The position numbers and the translations under genes were made by a program. The notes under the pieces were generated by a model that was not told the DNA's origin, did no database searches, and was given only the letters and a program-made list of their open reading frames with translations. Shown here in pieces: positions 12,800-24,008 of a stretch of 64,000 nt of DNA. Origin of the DNA: Protopterus annectens (Eukaryota; Chordata; Ceratodontiformes; Protopteridae); contig NC_056732.1 in the NCBI RefSeq assembly GCF_019279795.1, positions 1,076,007,240 to 1,076,071,239 of the forward strand, in the 5' to 3' direction. Within the stretch, counting starts at the first letter, position 1, and each line of letters starts with the position of its first letter.

Positions 12800-13562
12800 T
12801 GAGTTGCAGTCCTACATTCTTAAGTTGATAGCAATCTCTCATTTGACAACCATGTGGCCAAAGTGGTTAGAAAAACATTTTATATAGCCCACCTAATCAT
12901 GAAGGGATTCACATCTAGATCAGGGGAGGTCATCGTGCCTCTTTACTCATCCCTCATCAGGCCCATAATTGAGTACAATGCCGCTTTTGAGATGTACCTT
13001 ACCAGACACCTGCAGCAACTGGAAAGACCCCAAAAGTACCTCACCAAGAGGATCAAAGGGCTCAAACAGATGCCATATGCTGCCCGGTTAAAGAAACTCT
13101 AGCTCTACTCAGTGGCATACTGCCTGCTCAGATGCGATCTGTGCCTGACGTATAAAGCCATGTCCAACCCGGAATTAATGGACATGCTGCACCTCAGAAA
13201 ATCCAAATCCCATCGAGCCACGCCGAGAGACTTGAACCTCAGCACTGAAATAAATAGGACATGCTGGAGGGACAGATTCATAACCCAGAGGCTCCTTTCA
13301 CTCTGGAATAAAATCCCAGTCCAGGTTAGGCAGAGTCCCTCATTGACTGTCTTCAAGAGGAATCTTGATGAGTGGATGGGAGATAGTAAGTTTACCCCGG
13401 GTATCACTTCTGTGTCACTGTTAGACAGAGGCACAGTATACTAACCTCAAAAAAAGGCATAGCAAAATTCATTTAAAATGGGTGGCGAAAGCCAAACACA
13501 CTCTGGCTAGGCTTATAAATGCCCTAGGGCAGATAGCATAGTATGAACCTATGAACCTATAT
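12800..13562 (+). mobile_element. CR1 LINE copy D, 5'-truncated
   Basis: Only the ORF2 C-terminus and 3' UTR are present. The frame at 12854-13102 (FYIAHLIMKGFTSRSGEVIV, LIRPIIEYN, HLQQLERPQKYLTKRIKGLK) is separated by one stop from 13112-13444 (LRCDLCLTYKAMSNPELMDM, CWRDRFITQRLLSLWNKIPV, LDEWMGDSKF). It ends in two TATGAACC units (13541-13562). This is a typical 5'-truncated LINE insertion from incomplete reverse transcription, and one of the less decayed CR1 copies here. It abuts the L1/Tx1-like remnant. Confidence 0.88.
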
Positions 13563-13565
13563 ATT

Positions 13566-14990
13566 CCCGAATAGTAGAATAAATACCACTTCAGTTCTCC
13601 CTTGAAAAGAATCCACTAGCCTAGTTACTGTGACTAAACTAGTTAAACAAAAGATAAATACAATTCAGGATATAAGTTAACACTTTCCCATAATGTGATA
13701 TCATTGCTGCCGCATCTGCATATGTAGCTTTGACTGGCAAACTATATTTCTCCTTTAGTAACCCCTTCCAGCTTTTTCTCAAAGCCTTTACCTGTACCAC
13801 TTCTGCATTTTGTATTAAACTAAATAAAATACGGCTTAAAGTACAGCCCTTCCTTACTCCGTATTCATATTACTCTTCCCAACCACCCACTTACAGCTGG
13901 TTTTAACTTTATATTAACATAAACCATAAACCATTCTTATAAATTCCCACATTTCTTTCCAAAACTATAAATTTCCAGAAATGTTAGCAGTTGACCATAT
14001 TCAACATTATCAAAAGATATAGATATATCCTCAACTGCAAAACAAAAAAAAAAAATTTTTCCTCGGTGGTACGGCGGTAGCGTTTTTACCTCACAGCAAG
14101 AGGTTCTCCCGTTCGATTCTCAGCTGGGCTTGGGAGTGCCTTCTGTGTGGAGTCTGCATGTCCTCCCCGCGGTTGGGTAGCATTCAAAAGACATGCGTGT
14201 GTAAATGGGCATGCGTTTGTTGAAGGTTGGGCGTCGAGCTGGCACCTCAGCGTTTCGTAAAAAATCTACTGCCAATCATTAGCAGACCGGAGTTCCGCAG
14301 TGGTGACCCCTTACCGGGAAAAGCCGAAAGACAAACAACAACTGTTCTTAAAAAAACAACTGCATCTGTAATTGTTTTTCCTTTTTTTTACATTGTACAC
14401 TTATTTAGGTAATGCCTCTTTCATATCATTTGAAACTCTCATATGCAATGCTTTATTCAAAATCTTATACCAAGCATGTGAAGACCATTTTTCATTCTCT
14501 TGTCATTTTTTTCTAAAAAACACTTTACAATAATTAACCTGAGGCTGTGATGTCACCTTTCTGGCCTGGCCACATTTCCTGCAAAACCTATTTAAGCAAT
14601 TTTAACTGATTATGTGACACATTTTTATAAAAATTACATTGCAGACCATTTTCCCCAGGAATGTTACTATCGACCTTGTTTAAGTGTTTTCTTTCTCTTA
14701 TAGATATATCTGTTCTTTTTTGTGCATTCTCTGTTAGCTTTTTAAGAGGCAAATCACAGTTACTCAACCTTACTTCTTTTCTACCATATAGCTGCTTCAA
14801 ATATCTCTGTACATGCTCAGTTGTTGTCTGTTTTGTATCATGTATTTATCCTCCCTTCCTTAATGACTTCATCAGAATCTCTTTTCTGCACATATATTGC
14901 TAACAGAGGAGATCCTTTTTCTTTTCTGCTTTTTATATGCCTTTGTTTCTATAGCCACTCTTTCTCTAGGATTCGGTCAGGTATAACTCA
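13566..14990 (-). pseudogene. L1/Tx1-like LINE reverse transcriptase remnant
   Basis: On the minus strand, 14800-14590 reads NIPGENGLQCNFYK followed by LKLLK, and about 14490-14440 reads WYKILNKALHMRV, like the L1-group pattern PG.DGL..EFYK ... YKIL.KAL..R. Beyond a SINE insertion it continues at about 14020-13930 with SFDNVEYGQLLTFLEIYSFG (like KAFD.VEW.FL...L..FGFG), then near 13860-13840 RKGCTLSRILFSLI (like RQGCPLSPLLF) and near 13720 TYADAAAMIS (catalytic YADD changed to YADA). Several stops and frameshifts are present. Ends are approximate. I cannot separate L1 from Tx1 by eye. Confidence 0.65.
14062..14343 (+). mobile_element. V-SINE-like tRNA-derived SINE, copy 1
   Basis: The 5' end looks tRNA-derived: an A-box-like ggtggtacggcggtagcg and a B-box-like gttcgattctc 40 bases on. 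It is followed by the conserved core words gtgccttctgtgtggagtct and gcatgtcctccccgcg, then aagacatgc. The 3' end is gtggtgacccct, accgggaaaagccgaaagac and a short AAC-rich tail. The word caactgca flanks it at 14032-14039 and 14358-14365 (possible 8-bp target duplication). It splits the L1/Tx1-like RT remnant. It lacks the core segment present in copy 3. Confidence 0.88.
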
Positions 14991-15300
14991 CTGAGAAACT
15001 TGTACTGTGCATATTTTTCAATGTGTAATGCCTGAAAGATTCAGAGACCACCATACCATTACATCACGGGCAGGTAGCATGGACAACAGTCTTGTTGACA
15101 AACCTACATGCAGTCAGTCTGGGAGTGTAGCTAATTCTAATTAGCCATGTTCTATCCCCCAGAAATATCACTGGCATTTGTATAGTGCAACAGAATGATT
15201 CAAAGACTAACTGTACTGCGCTGTTTAGGGTGCAAAGCAGAAAAAGTGTATACTATCTATTGACTGTGCACACCTGTTCATTTATTAGAAGTTTCGGAAC
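14991..15300. other. Unrecognised sequence
   Basis: No recognisable gene or repeat in this short stretch before the A1 repeat. Confidence 0.5.
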
Positions 15301-15335
15301 TGTTAGTGCAACTGCATATAAATACTGCAAAGTTC

Positions 15336-15390
<55 letters not shown>

Positions 15391-16498
15391 TGCGCATGCA
15401 TGGTGGAAGATGCTTATGCCACGTGTTGCATGTACTGCTGGGGGGATATTATTATAGTTAGGTCTAACAGTGTGGTGTTCAGATACATTTTAATGAACAG
15501 TTAATGAGATGTTGCTCAAACCACGTTTACCATGTCTTGGAATTGCAGATTACGCTTGCTGTGCTATTAGGCAATACTGCATTGTCCAAATAGCACTGGT
15601 GGTGGTAATATCTCTAAATCCTGGGGATTAATTCTTACCCTATACCCCTGATATATTTCTGTTTACAGTTTATAACTTCTGTCCATCTCATATACTCAAA
15701 TTCTTTCCTTCTTATTCTTTATTTTCTTTGGTTAAAAGAAATACTCCATCTTTTTCTTTGTCTTCTTCTAACTCTCCCACTAACTTTGCAAGACAAGGCA
15801 CATATTCTCAATTTAACGTGATCTTGTCATAACACTTGAAAAACCTAACTAACTTCTTGTTGCTGAATGTACAGAAGAGGAGGGTGAAAAAATGCAACTC
15901 AAGCGATTTTGCACATCAACATAAGATCCTTAGCTGATGCCTTAACTGAAACTGCTAGAAGCCACAACTCTTGTAGAGATGCCTTATTCAAAAGTCACAC
16001 TGAATGCATATGGAAGAAACTTCCTGTGTCTGTCACACATGTAAATGTGTTCTTCATAGACCAATCCACTGGCACATATTCTACAGATAATCTGTAATTT
16101 TATAAGCCTTACAGCTCTATAAAGACTATTTCAGTGAGTGCTGTTTGTGTGAAATAAAATAATTGTAACTACTTTTAGCACAAAGAGACTTTGCACTTTT
16201 CCCTATTGTTGTGTAATCATGGAGTTGATATGTATCAGTTTGGGGCATAGAAGTTGCTGCCCACAAAGGGGGGGGGGGGCAGTACCGCTCGTCCCCTGGG
16301 ATAAAACATACTTTTAGAATCCCTGGAAGTGCTTTTATGCTTTTAAGTGATTCCATGTGGCATAAATGGCAGTCACTGAAATTATCTTCATTGAGTCACC
16401 ACGAATCTGTAATTTCTTAAGCCATGGTTACCTTCACCATGTAGAAATAACTACTCCTGTCATTTCTAAACATGTTTATATAGATTTATATTCTGCAC
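15301..16498 (+). repeat. Dispersed 1.2-kb repeat, copy A1
   Basis: It aligns along its full length with 22220-23459, from tgttagtgcaactgcat to gatttatattctgcac, at clearly over 90% identity by eye. It includes a (TG)n microsatellite (about 15337-15387), a G12 run (16268-16279) and a 62-codon open frame (15909-16097) that lacks an ATG. The edges are weakly inverted (gtgcaactgcatataaat against gtgcagaatataaat). No transposase or RT is recognised. It is either a non-autonomous element or a segmental duplication. Confidence 0.85.
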
Positions 16499-17628
16499 GT
16501 TTCTTATTTTTCTACGCTTAACTTTTTTTGTGTTTAATCCTGTTTATATTTGTTGCAACTCAGCATCATTTGTTTTTCTGTATTAGTTATTAACTCTTTG
16601 TAGTACATGCAGTGGCTTTATTATGTTTGTATATCAGTTAAATGACATCCTAGTTCAATGCTACTACAGAGCAAGACCCAACGTTAATGATCGGAAGAGT
16701 GATTAACAATTGTTAAGCACTCCTGTGCTGTTAACATCATGTCTGGCACTGTAGTAGTGCTGAACCAAAGTGTTAAGTCAGCTGATATCGTAGTGTAAAT
16801 AATTCACTAAAGACATCTGCGAGCCAGCTGCTTCCTTTACACTGGGAATATGTAAAGACATGCAGCGGCTCCCAACTGCATCACTGGCTTTCAAAGTTAG
16901 AACACGTGATGTAAAATTGTGTGTTCTCAACATGGATGCTCTCTAGGTGATTTTTTTTGGCGTCAATGTCTTGAACACAAATTAAGTTACAATTAGCGAC
17001 CTATTCACAATACTTTAAGTTGTTGATTGGAGGCTAGCTCCCTGGGGTTCTGTTGGAAATGGGCCACAGTCCCAGATGAACATCCTGTTAAAATATAAAA
17101 TAAAGAAATGCATAGTGCTGATGTGACTTGGGCACTTATGTTCAGTAAATGATCTTAGGACTTGGGTCATATATCACATATTGTCAGCAGTGCAGTACTT
17201 TTCTTGATATATCGCTGAAATGTTCTGATTCCTCACACAATAATGATTCCTTGATTTTCATGTGCAGTTTTTCATTAGCAGTCACAGTACATTTTTATCT
17301 GATTTACACTAGACATTTTGCCATCAAGTACATCATTAAATAAAGTTAAAATATCAGAGTATACCAAAACATTTTTTTTTTATTCTTTATAGTGGTAGAG
17401 GACCAGTGTCATACAAAAGTTAATTTATCTGTCTCATTGTCTTTTCTAGGCTGCTTTCAAAATCTACCCCTCAGACAATAGCATTTCTAAACCATGAGAT
17501 TGTGTTAACAGTTATTAAATGCATTGCTGTTGTATGGAGTATGATAGTTGCACATCAGACTGTTAATAGCTTTAAGAAAATATATATAATATCTACTTGA
17601 ATTAATCATTTTTGTCATTTATCTACAG
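16499..17628 (+). other. Candidate last intron of the kinase gene
   Basis: This stretch precedes the kinase exon and has no coding motif. It ends in a pyrimidine-rich tract and the acceptor tttatctacag (17618-17628). The upstream donor and earlier exons are not seen in the window. Confidence 0.6.
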
Positions 17629-17857
17629 GAGTGTTGCCTGTACCGTGGTGGAAATGCTTACTGAGAAGCCTCCTTGGGCAGAATATGAAGCCATGGCAGC
17701 AATTTTCAAAATTGCAACACAACCCACAAAACCCCGTTTGCCAGACTGTGTTTCAGATGCCTGCAGGGATTTCCTCAAGCAGGTGTTTGTTGAAGAACGG
17801 AGAAGACCCACAGCAGATGAGCTTCTGAGGCATCCATTCCTGCTCTGCAGCTTCTAG
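17629..17857 (+). CDS. MAP3K2: Terminal coding exon, MAP3K2/MAP3K3-like kinase
   Basis: The exon encodes the C-terminal lobe of a MEKK2/MEKK3-type Ser/Thr kinase, which acts in the cytosol and phosphorylates MAP2Ks (chiefly the MEK5-ERK5 and JNK routes). The reading [20 protein letters not shown], then [11 protein letters not shown], is a family signature. Next come [15 protein letters not shown] and [13 protein letters not shown], the subdomain XI Arg and final helix, then LLCSF and a stop at 17855. SD..RDFLK and ADELLRH resemble MAP3K2 more than MAP3K3; AEY is the MAP3K3 form, so the paralogue is a lean. The first base completes a Trp codon (phase 2), consistent with DIWS. The conserved Gly in WSVGC is Ala here. 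Confidence 0.85.
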
Positions 17858-18760
17858 TCAGGCATTATGAACAACTAAACATGCTCAATACCTACAAACA
17901 GTCTGCGGACCAAAAAAGCAAAGATCTTTCCAGGTTTCAAGTGAAACATGTGCATCTATTGCCTCCAGCAGGTTTCATATGAAAACATAGCCACATAGGT
18001 ATTGGTGCTTCATATAGTGACTTGTAATGGATCGATCACATTACAAAGTGTTAAATTGGACCTGTCTGCCAATGACGTGTGTTGTTGTGATTTAAAACTG
18101 ACCTAAAACTTAGAAGACTATGACTTATCCCTAGCACTTGTGCTGACAGGTGGCTCATTTCCTGTTCCCATGGTGGTCCATTTCCTTTTCCCATTACCAA
18201 GGTACCACATTCCCACAGATTATAACAGCTTATTTTTTTCAGAAAGAACAGTGTTTTTGCTTTTGGGTTAAATCTGTAATAGGCACTGAATCTCTGAGTT
18301 TCAAAAGTGGCCAATTCCTACTTCTTATAAAGGAGTTGTGTACGCTTTTTGTGTCTGTTTCCCTTTTTTTTGTGTCAGCAAAAGTTCATTGTTTTTGAAT
18401 GAGCTGTTGTAGAATGTTGCACCTTTGCACTTTGCTTAGGAAAAATGAGACAAATGGAACTTATTTCAGACCACCATCTCCACCCCACATCCCACTCCCA
18501 GTAATACTGTCCATTTGAGGCCCTGTTAACTACAGGCATGTGTTAAAATAATAAATAGTATTAAATGTATGATACTTTGGAACTGCAGATTAACTTGTGA
18601 CTGGTTAACATATTCCGGTCAGTCATTACTCAGCCATTGTTAGGTTGAGTGTGGTCACTGCTTGTTTGATTTCCTTGATTGTTACATATGACCTGGTCTG
18701 CTTTCCCCACAGACTATACTAAGCTGTGGTAATAAAGCTAAAACCAGTGTAGATGCCTTG
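17858..18760 (+). other. Candidate 3' UTR of the kinase gene
   Basis: Non-coding sequence directly after the stop. AATAAA hexamers lie at 18550-18555 and 18731-18736, the second followed by TG-rich sequence. It contains no recognised repeat, consistent with retained UTR. The true cleavage site cannot be fixed without transcripts, and the UTR may extend well past 18760. Confidence 0.5.
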
Positions 18761-20373
18761 TAACCTAGACCCTTGATATTTGCTTTGAATCCAAGATCTT
18801 TTTTGTGTTTTAATGAAGATGTTTGCAAAGGTTATGAGTTCTCTAATAGAGGAGGAGTATTTTTTTTCACTCAGTTGTTCGTATGATGCAAGCACTTTGA
18901 GGTCACTTCAGAATGGCTGCAACCATATTACCTTATTATGTATGTGTACTGTAATTTTCCTGTCAAAGGAGAAGATGTTGGAAACTGATATTGTATATCT
19001 GATGATATTTTGATAAACTATTGTAACCCTTTTACAAATGAACAAGACCAAGAGTCAGTGAAAATGTACAGCGTATTGGGAGTTAAAGGGTTTTTACCTT
19101 GAAGCTGGCCCTTTCGGTGAAGAGTGAGGCCATTATATGATGAAAGGGGCCTTGAATGAGAAGCCCAAGGAGCAGCTGTGTTGTATTTTTTTACTATAGA
19201 AATTGTACAGCTAAATATTTAAACCAGTTGATTGTATGTCCTATTGAAGTCAGATGTAATATACATGTTTTTAGACTTGAAGTCTTTATATACACCAGTC
19301 TAGCTAGAAGCTTTGCCAATTCTGCAGTATGTATATATGAATGCTTACACCGTGGATTCACGAGTTTTACTTTTGGTGTGGTAATTTCTGCAAGAACACA
19401 TCACAAATTGTATGCTGCCACTTGTTTTACCATAGAGATACTTTGTAGGAAGCACATGCATCTGCCATATTGTGTCTTGCAACCTGAATGAATGAGTCCA
19501 CAGCTATTTAGTAAATGTCATTAATGCCAGTGTATAACAACAGTTGTTGAGCTAGTGATAAATTTTGTTCCCGATGCTCGGTCAAAGCGACTATGGCGTT
19601 GATTTTTTAAATAATGGGAACTAGTTCCTGAAAAGAAAAGGATATATGTTTTACTCTCAGCAGTCAGCAAGTGTACCTTTACATTCTGAAATCTAACTGA
19701 AGTATTAATTGTATTTTTAGGCTTGTTTTATTGCCATGATTCACCACACATTCAGTCTGTCATACAAGGTACCTTTACCAAAAAGGCATTATGGGAAGGT
19801 GAAGTATTGTGACTTTTGTGGTGGTCGTTCTACAGGTCCCACAGGTACAACCTCTGAAATACAACAGTTTTTTTTTTTTATAAAAGTTACATTACAAGCA
19901 GGACTTAAAGGTTTATTTCACCCAGTATTTGCAAAATAAGGTGTTCCTTTATTTGGCTGTTTTGTATTATCATAGTGTTCATTTTCTTTTATGTGCTGTT
20001 AATTGGCTTTTTTCTAAACTGTCTTGCTATTGTTGTAGTATTTGACTGCATCTGGGGATATTGGCATTGACACCATTTTTATTGCATTTAATTTTAAGTT
20101 TTTTCCTGTCAAATTTTGTTGTAATGCAACAAACATAGATGGTTTATTGGTTAACAGAGTATAAAAAACATGGTCTTATATAGTGGAAGGAACTTTTACA
20201 CTCAGTTTCATCATGCTTTCTGTTTCTCAAAGGAGAGTGACAGCAGTGGATGGAAAACATATATGCAGATATCATGAGTTATATGTGACATTTTTCATTA
20301 GACTGTAATAATTGAACGACTTGAGAATTGCATTCATAGATGAAAAGTTCGCTATGAAGGCAGCCTGCTGCCT
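18761..20373. other. Repeat-free sequence, possible extended 3' UTR
   Basis: I recognise no repeat or protein motif. Absence of transposon sequence over about 1.6 kb next to the kinase stop would fit a long 3' UTR, but this is inference. Confidence 0.35.
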
Positions 20374-20598
20374 GAGCCCTGAAGACACTGATACTCTGCT
20401 ATGCTCTGCAGTCACTCTGAGCTCTGAAGACACTGATACTCTGCTATGCTCTGCAGTCACTCTGAGCTCTGAAGACACTGATACTCTGCTATGCTCTGCA
20501 GTCACTCTGAGCCCTGAAGACACAGATGCTCTGCTATGCTCTGCAGTCATTCTGAGCCCTGAATACACTGATACTCTGCTATGCTCTGCAGTCACTCT
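20374..20598. repeat. 45-bp minisatellite, five units
   Basis: Five head-to-tail 45-base units start at 20374, 20419, 20464, 20509 and 20554, each beginning gagcyctgaa and ending cagtcaytct. Units differ at a few positions. Because 45 is a multiple of three, one + frame repeats SPEDTDTLLCSAVTL and one minus frame repeats a different 15-residue unit without stops. No start context or known protein supports translation. Confidence 0.95.
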
Positions 20599-21350
20599 TC
20601 TAGATGCATTGTCCCAAGAGTAGATCATTCTGCTTGCTTTTCACCTTCTGAACAGGAGAAAAGTACAGACCAGAGTTCCTTCTTTGTCCATGGTAATAGA
20701 CTGGTAATATCTTCTTCTTCTTCTTCTTCTTTGTAATTTCCTTTGTTAAACACAACCATGGCATAAATGTTTTATTTTTACTGCTTGTGGTTACATCTGA
20801 CTTTGAACTGCAGTGAGGGATGTAGCCCTCAGTTCCAGTGCATCTTTCATAAGATCTGTTCCTGTGCAGATTAAGCTTCTTGCATGAAATTGTGGTTCAG
20901 GCTTCCCCTTCAGCCAGATTTGCTGCTGTGAGATGGCGTAATCCACAGAAAGAGAACTTTCAGCAGATTCTCATGGGTCATTTCCCAGCCTAGAAATGGC
21001 TATATTCAAGAATGAACTGGATATCGTAGGGCAATAATCACACAAGTGTCAATTCCACATTAACAGAGGCATGTTCATTTTAGTGCACGTGCCACAGAGC
21101 CAGTTCTTTTGTATATATGTCGTAATTCAGGAATGGTAAAATCTGGTAGTAGAAGCTAAGCATTGAGTCTTGAGAAATGAATTCCTGCTGAAGGGATTCC
21201 TTCCTAAGCCATGAGAAGAAGATGTTATTGTCAGTAGATTTTTAGGTACTGCAGGATCTCTGATAATTTGAGATGAACCTTCTTCCAGTTCACCCTGTAG
21301 ATATGGAGCTCCAGGGTCTCCAGAGTTCTGGTCTCCTTGAAAATGGCATT
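20599..21350. other. Unrecognised sequence with a (TTC)n run
   Basis: No gene motif seen. A (TTC)n run of about eight units lies at 20710-20732, without the adjoining SINE 3' words found at the other TTC runs. Confidence 0.5.
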
Positions 21351-22219
21351 ACGTTTACTACAGTCAAGACTCCATCCTTCTCTGCCTTGGAGACAGTCAT
21401 TCTAGAGAGGGCATTCACCATGGATACAGTCATTCTACAGGGGGCGTTTTCTGGAGCCAGTCATTCTGAAGGGGGCATTCCAGTCAGGAACAGTCTGAAG
21501 GAATATTTGACCTAGAGGAAACTATTACTTTTTTATTTGTCAGAGCTGTCATTCTTTCTGAGTGCAGTTATTTCTTCTGTTGTGGCTTGGCTACCCACAC
21601 AATTCCCTAGTCTCACCTATTTGTGTACCTTGTCTGAAAACCTGAATTGCTACCCCATGGACAATGTAATCATCCTGTCCTGATACGAGCAAATGTGAAT
21701 TGTAGTCATGGGGTGAAAGTGTCCCAGTAGCCAACACCACTACTACTCACAGAGGCTGTAATGATGACCATTCTATGCCATTGTACCTTTTTATAGACTA
21801 CTGCATCAATGATGTGTGGTCTATGAGTGTTTCTACCCCATCTAAAATGAAGATGCATCCTAAACTCTCTCATGTGCCTTGGCTAGCTGCAGTATGAACT
21901 GTGGTCTCCACTGGAGCCACAGAAATAACACACCTGTCAGCACATCACCCCCCCCCCACTTCCCAAAGGAAGCAGAGAGACAAAACCTCATAATTCCTAT
22001 CCCATCAGAATGCTAGTTCCAGTAGGCAACAGAGCAGTTAATTGTACTGAAGTCACCCTGTGCAGTGGAGTTGGCAATATCCCAGCCCTTGAGTGATGCA
22101 CCTCTTTTTCCTAATCTGCACTTCTTGAACAAGGCCTTCTTTTCTGATAGTCTGAAAAAGTATCCCCTTGTGATTCTTTTCAGACCTCATTTGGTGTTAA
22201 TAAGAAGTAGTCTTTCAGC
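21351..22219 (+). repeat. B block, copy B1
   Basis: 21351-21377 and 21695-22215 align with 23461-24007 (shared ttactacagtcaagact, then ccagtagccaacaccact and gcactt..gaacaaggcctt). B1 has about 320 extra bases (21378-21694) that B2 lacks. Together with B2 it flanks the A2 repeat as a direct repeat, an arrangement that resembles LTRs or a tandem duplication. No coding motif was found, and the 21273-21515 frame is unremarkable. Confidence 0.85.
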
Positions 22220-23459
22220 TGTTAGTGCAACTGCATATAAGTACTGCAAAGCTCTTTGTGTGTGTGTTTATATGCACGCACATCAGTGTTAGTGTGTGTG
22301 TGTATGCACGCACATCAGTGTTAGTGTGTTTGTGTGTGTGTGTGTGTGTGTATAAGTGCGCGTGCATGGTGGAAGATGCTTATGCCACGTGTTGCATGTA
22401 CTGCTGGGGGGATACTATTATAGTTAGGTCTAACAGTGTGGTGTTCAGAGACATTTTAATGAACAGTTAATGAGATGTTGCTCAAACCACCTTTACCATG
22501 TCTTGGAATTGCAGATTACACTTGTACTATTAGGCAATACTGCATTGTCCAACTAGCACTGGTGGTGGTAATATCTCTAAATCCTGGGGATTATTTCTTA
22601 CCCTACACCTCTGATATATTTCTGTTTACAATTTATAACTTCTTTCCATCTCATATACTCAAATTCTTTCCTTCTTATTCTTTTTCTTCTGTTGAAAGAA
22701 ATACTCCATCTTTTTCTTTGTCTTCTTCTAACTCTCCCACTAACTTTGCAAGACAAAGCACATATTCTCAATTTAACGTGATCTTGTCATAACACTTGAA
22801 AAACCTAATTAACATCTTGTTGCTGAATGTGCAGAAGAGGAGGGTGAAAAAATCCAACGCAAGCGATTTTGCACATCAACATAAGATCCTTAGCTGATGC
22901 CTTAACTAAAACTGCTAGAAGCCACAACTCTTGTAGAGATGCCTTATTCAAAAGTCACACTGAATGCATTTGGAAGAAACTTCCTGTGTATGTCACACAT
23001 GTAAATGTCTTCTTCATAGACCAATCCACTGGCACATATTCTACAGATAACCTGTAATTTTATAAGCCTTACAGCTCTATAAAGACTATTTCAGTGAGTG
23101 CTGTTTGTGTGAAATAAAATAATTGTAACTACTTTTAGCACAAAGAGACTTTGCACTTTTCCCTATTGTTGTGTAATCATGGAGTTGATATGTATCAGTT
23201 TGGGGCGAAGTTGCTGCCCACAAAAGGGGGGGGGGTGCAGTACCGCTGTCCCCTGGGAAAAAAAAAACATACTTTTATAATCCCTGGAAGTGCTTTTATG
23301 CTTTTAAGTGATTTCATGTGGCATAAATGGCAGTCACTGAAATTGCCTTCATTGAGTCACCACAAATCTGTAATTTCTTAAGCCATGGTTACCTTCATAA
23401 TGTAGAAATAACTACTCCTGTCATTTCTAAACATGTTTATATAGATTTATATTCTGCAC
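22220..23459 (+). repeat. Dispersed 1.2-kb repeat, copy A2
   Basis: Second copy of the A block, collinear with 15301-16498. Differences are mainly in microsatellite length (interrupted TG tract at 22255-22350) and the G run (23226-23235). The 62-codon frame is retained at 22869-23057 with five base changes. It sits exactly between B1 and B2. Confidence 0.88.
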
Positions 23460-24008
23460 TACATTTACTACAGTCAAGACTTCATCCCTGAATTGTGGCC
23501 ATGGGTGAAAGTGCCCCAGTAGCCAACACCACTGCTACTCACAGAGGCTGTAATGATGACCATTGCATGCCATTGTACCTTTTTATAGACTACTGCATCA
23601 ATGATGTGTGGTCTATGAGTGTTTTTTCCCCATCTGAAATGATGATGTATCCTAAACTCTCTCATGTGCCTTGGCCAGCTGCAGTATGAACTGTGGTCTC
23701 CACTGGAGCCACAGAAATAACACACCTGTCAGCATATCACCCCCCCCCCACTTCCTAAAGGAAGCAGGGAGACCAAATCTCATAATTCCTATCCCATCAG
23801 AATGCTAGTTCCAGTAGGTGACAGTGCAGTTAATTGTACTGAAGTCACCCTGTGCAGTGGAGTTGGCAATATCCCAGCCCTTGAGTGATACAACTCTTTT
23901 TCCTAATCTGCACTTCTAGAACAAGGCCTTCTTTTCTGATAGTCTGAAAAAGTATCCCCTTGTGATTTTTTTCAGACCTCATTTGGTGTTAATAGGAAGT
24001 GGTCTTTG
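23460..24008 (+). repeat. B block, copy B2
   Basis: Direct repeat of B1 with an internal deletion near its start. It contains the same C-run (23740-23749) and the words cacacctgtcagca and ctcatttggtgttaata. It ends near 24008, where similarity to B1 stops. Confidence 0.85.

Noticed and set aside
15185..15457. Open frame with a long (CV)n stretch
   Set aside because: The CV repeats are only the translated (TG)n microsatellite.
15909..16097. Reading HINIRSLADAL as the start of a LINE endonuclease
   Set aside because: The resemblance to LNINIRS is limited to a few residues and no other endonuclease motif follows in either A copy.
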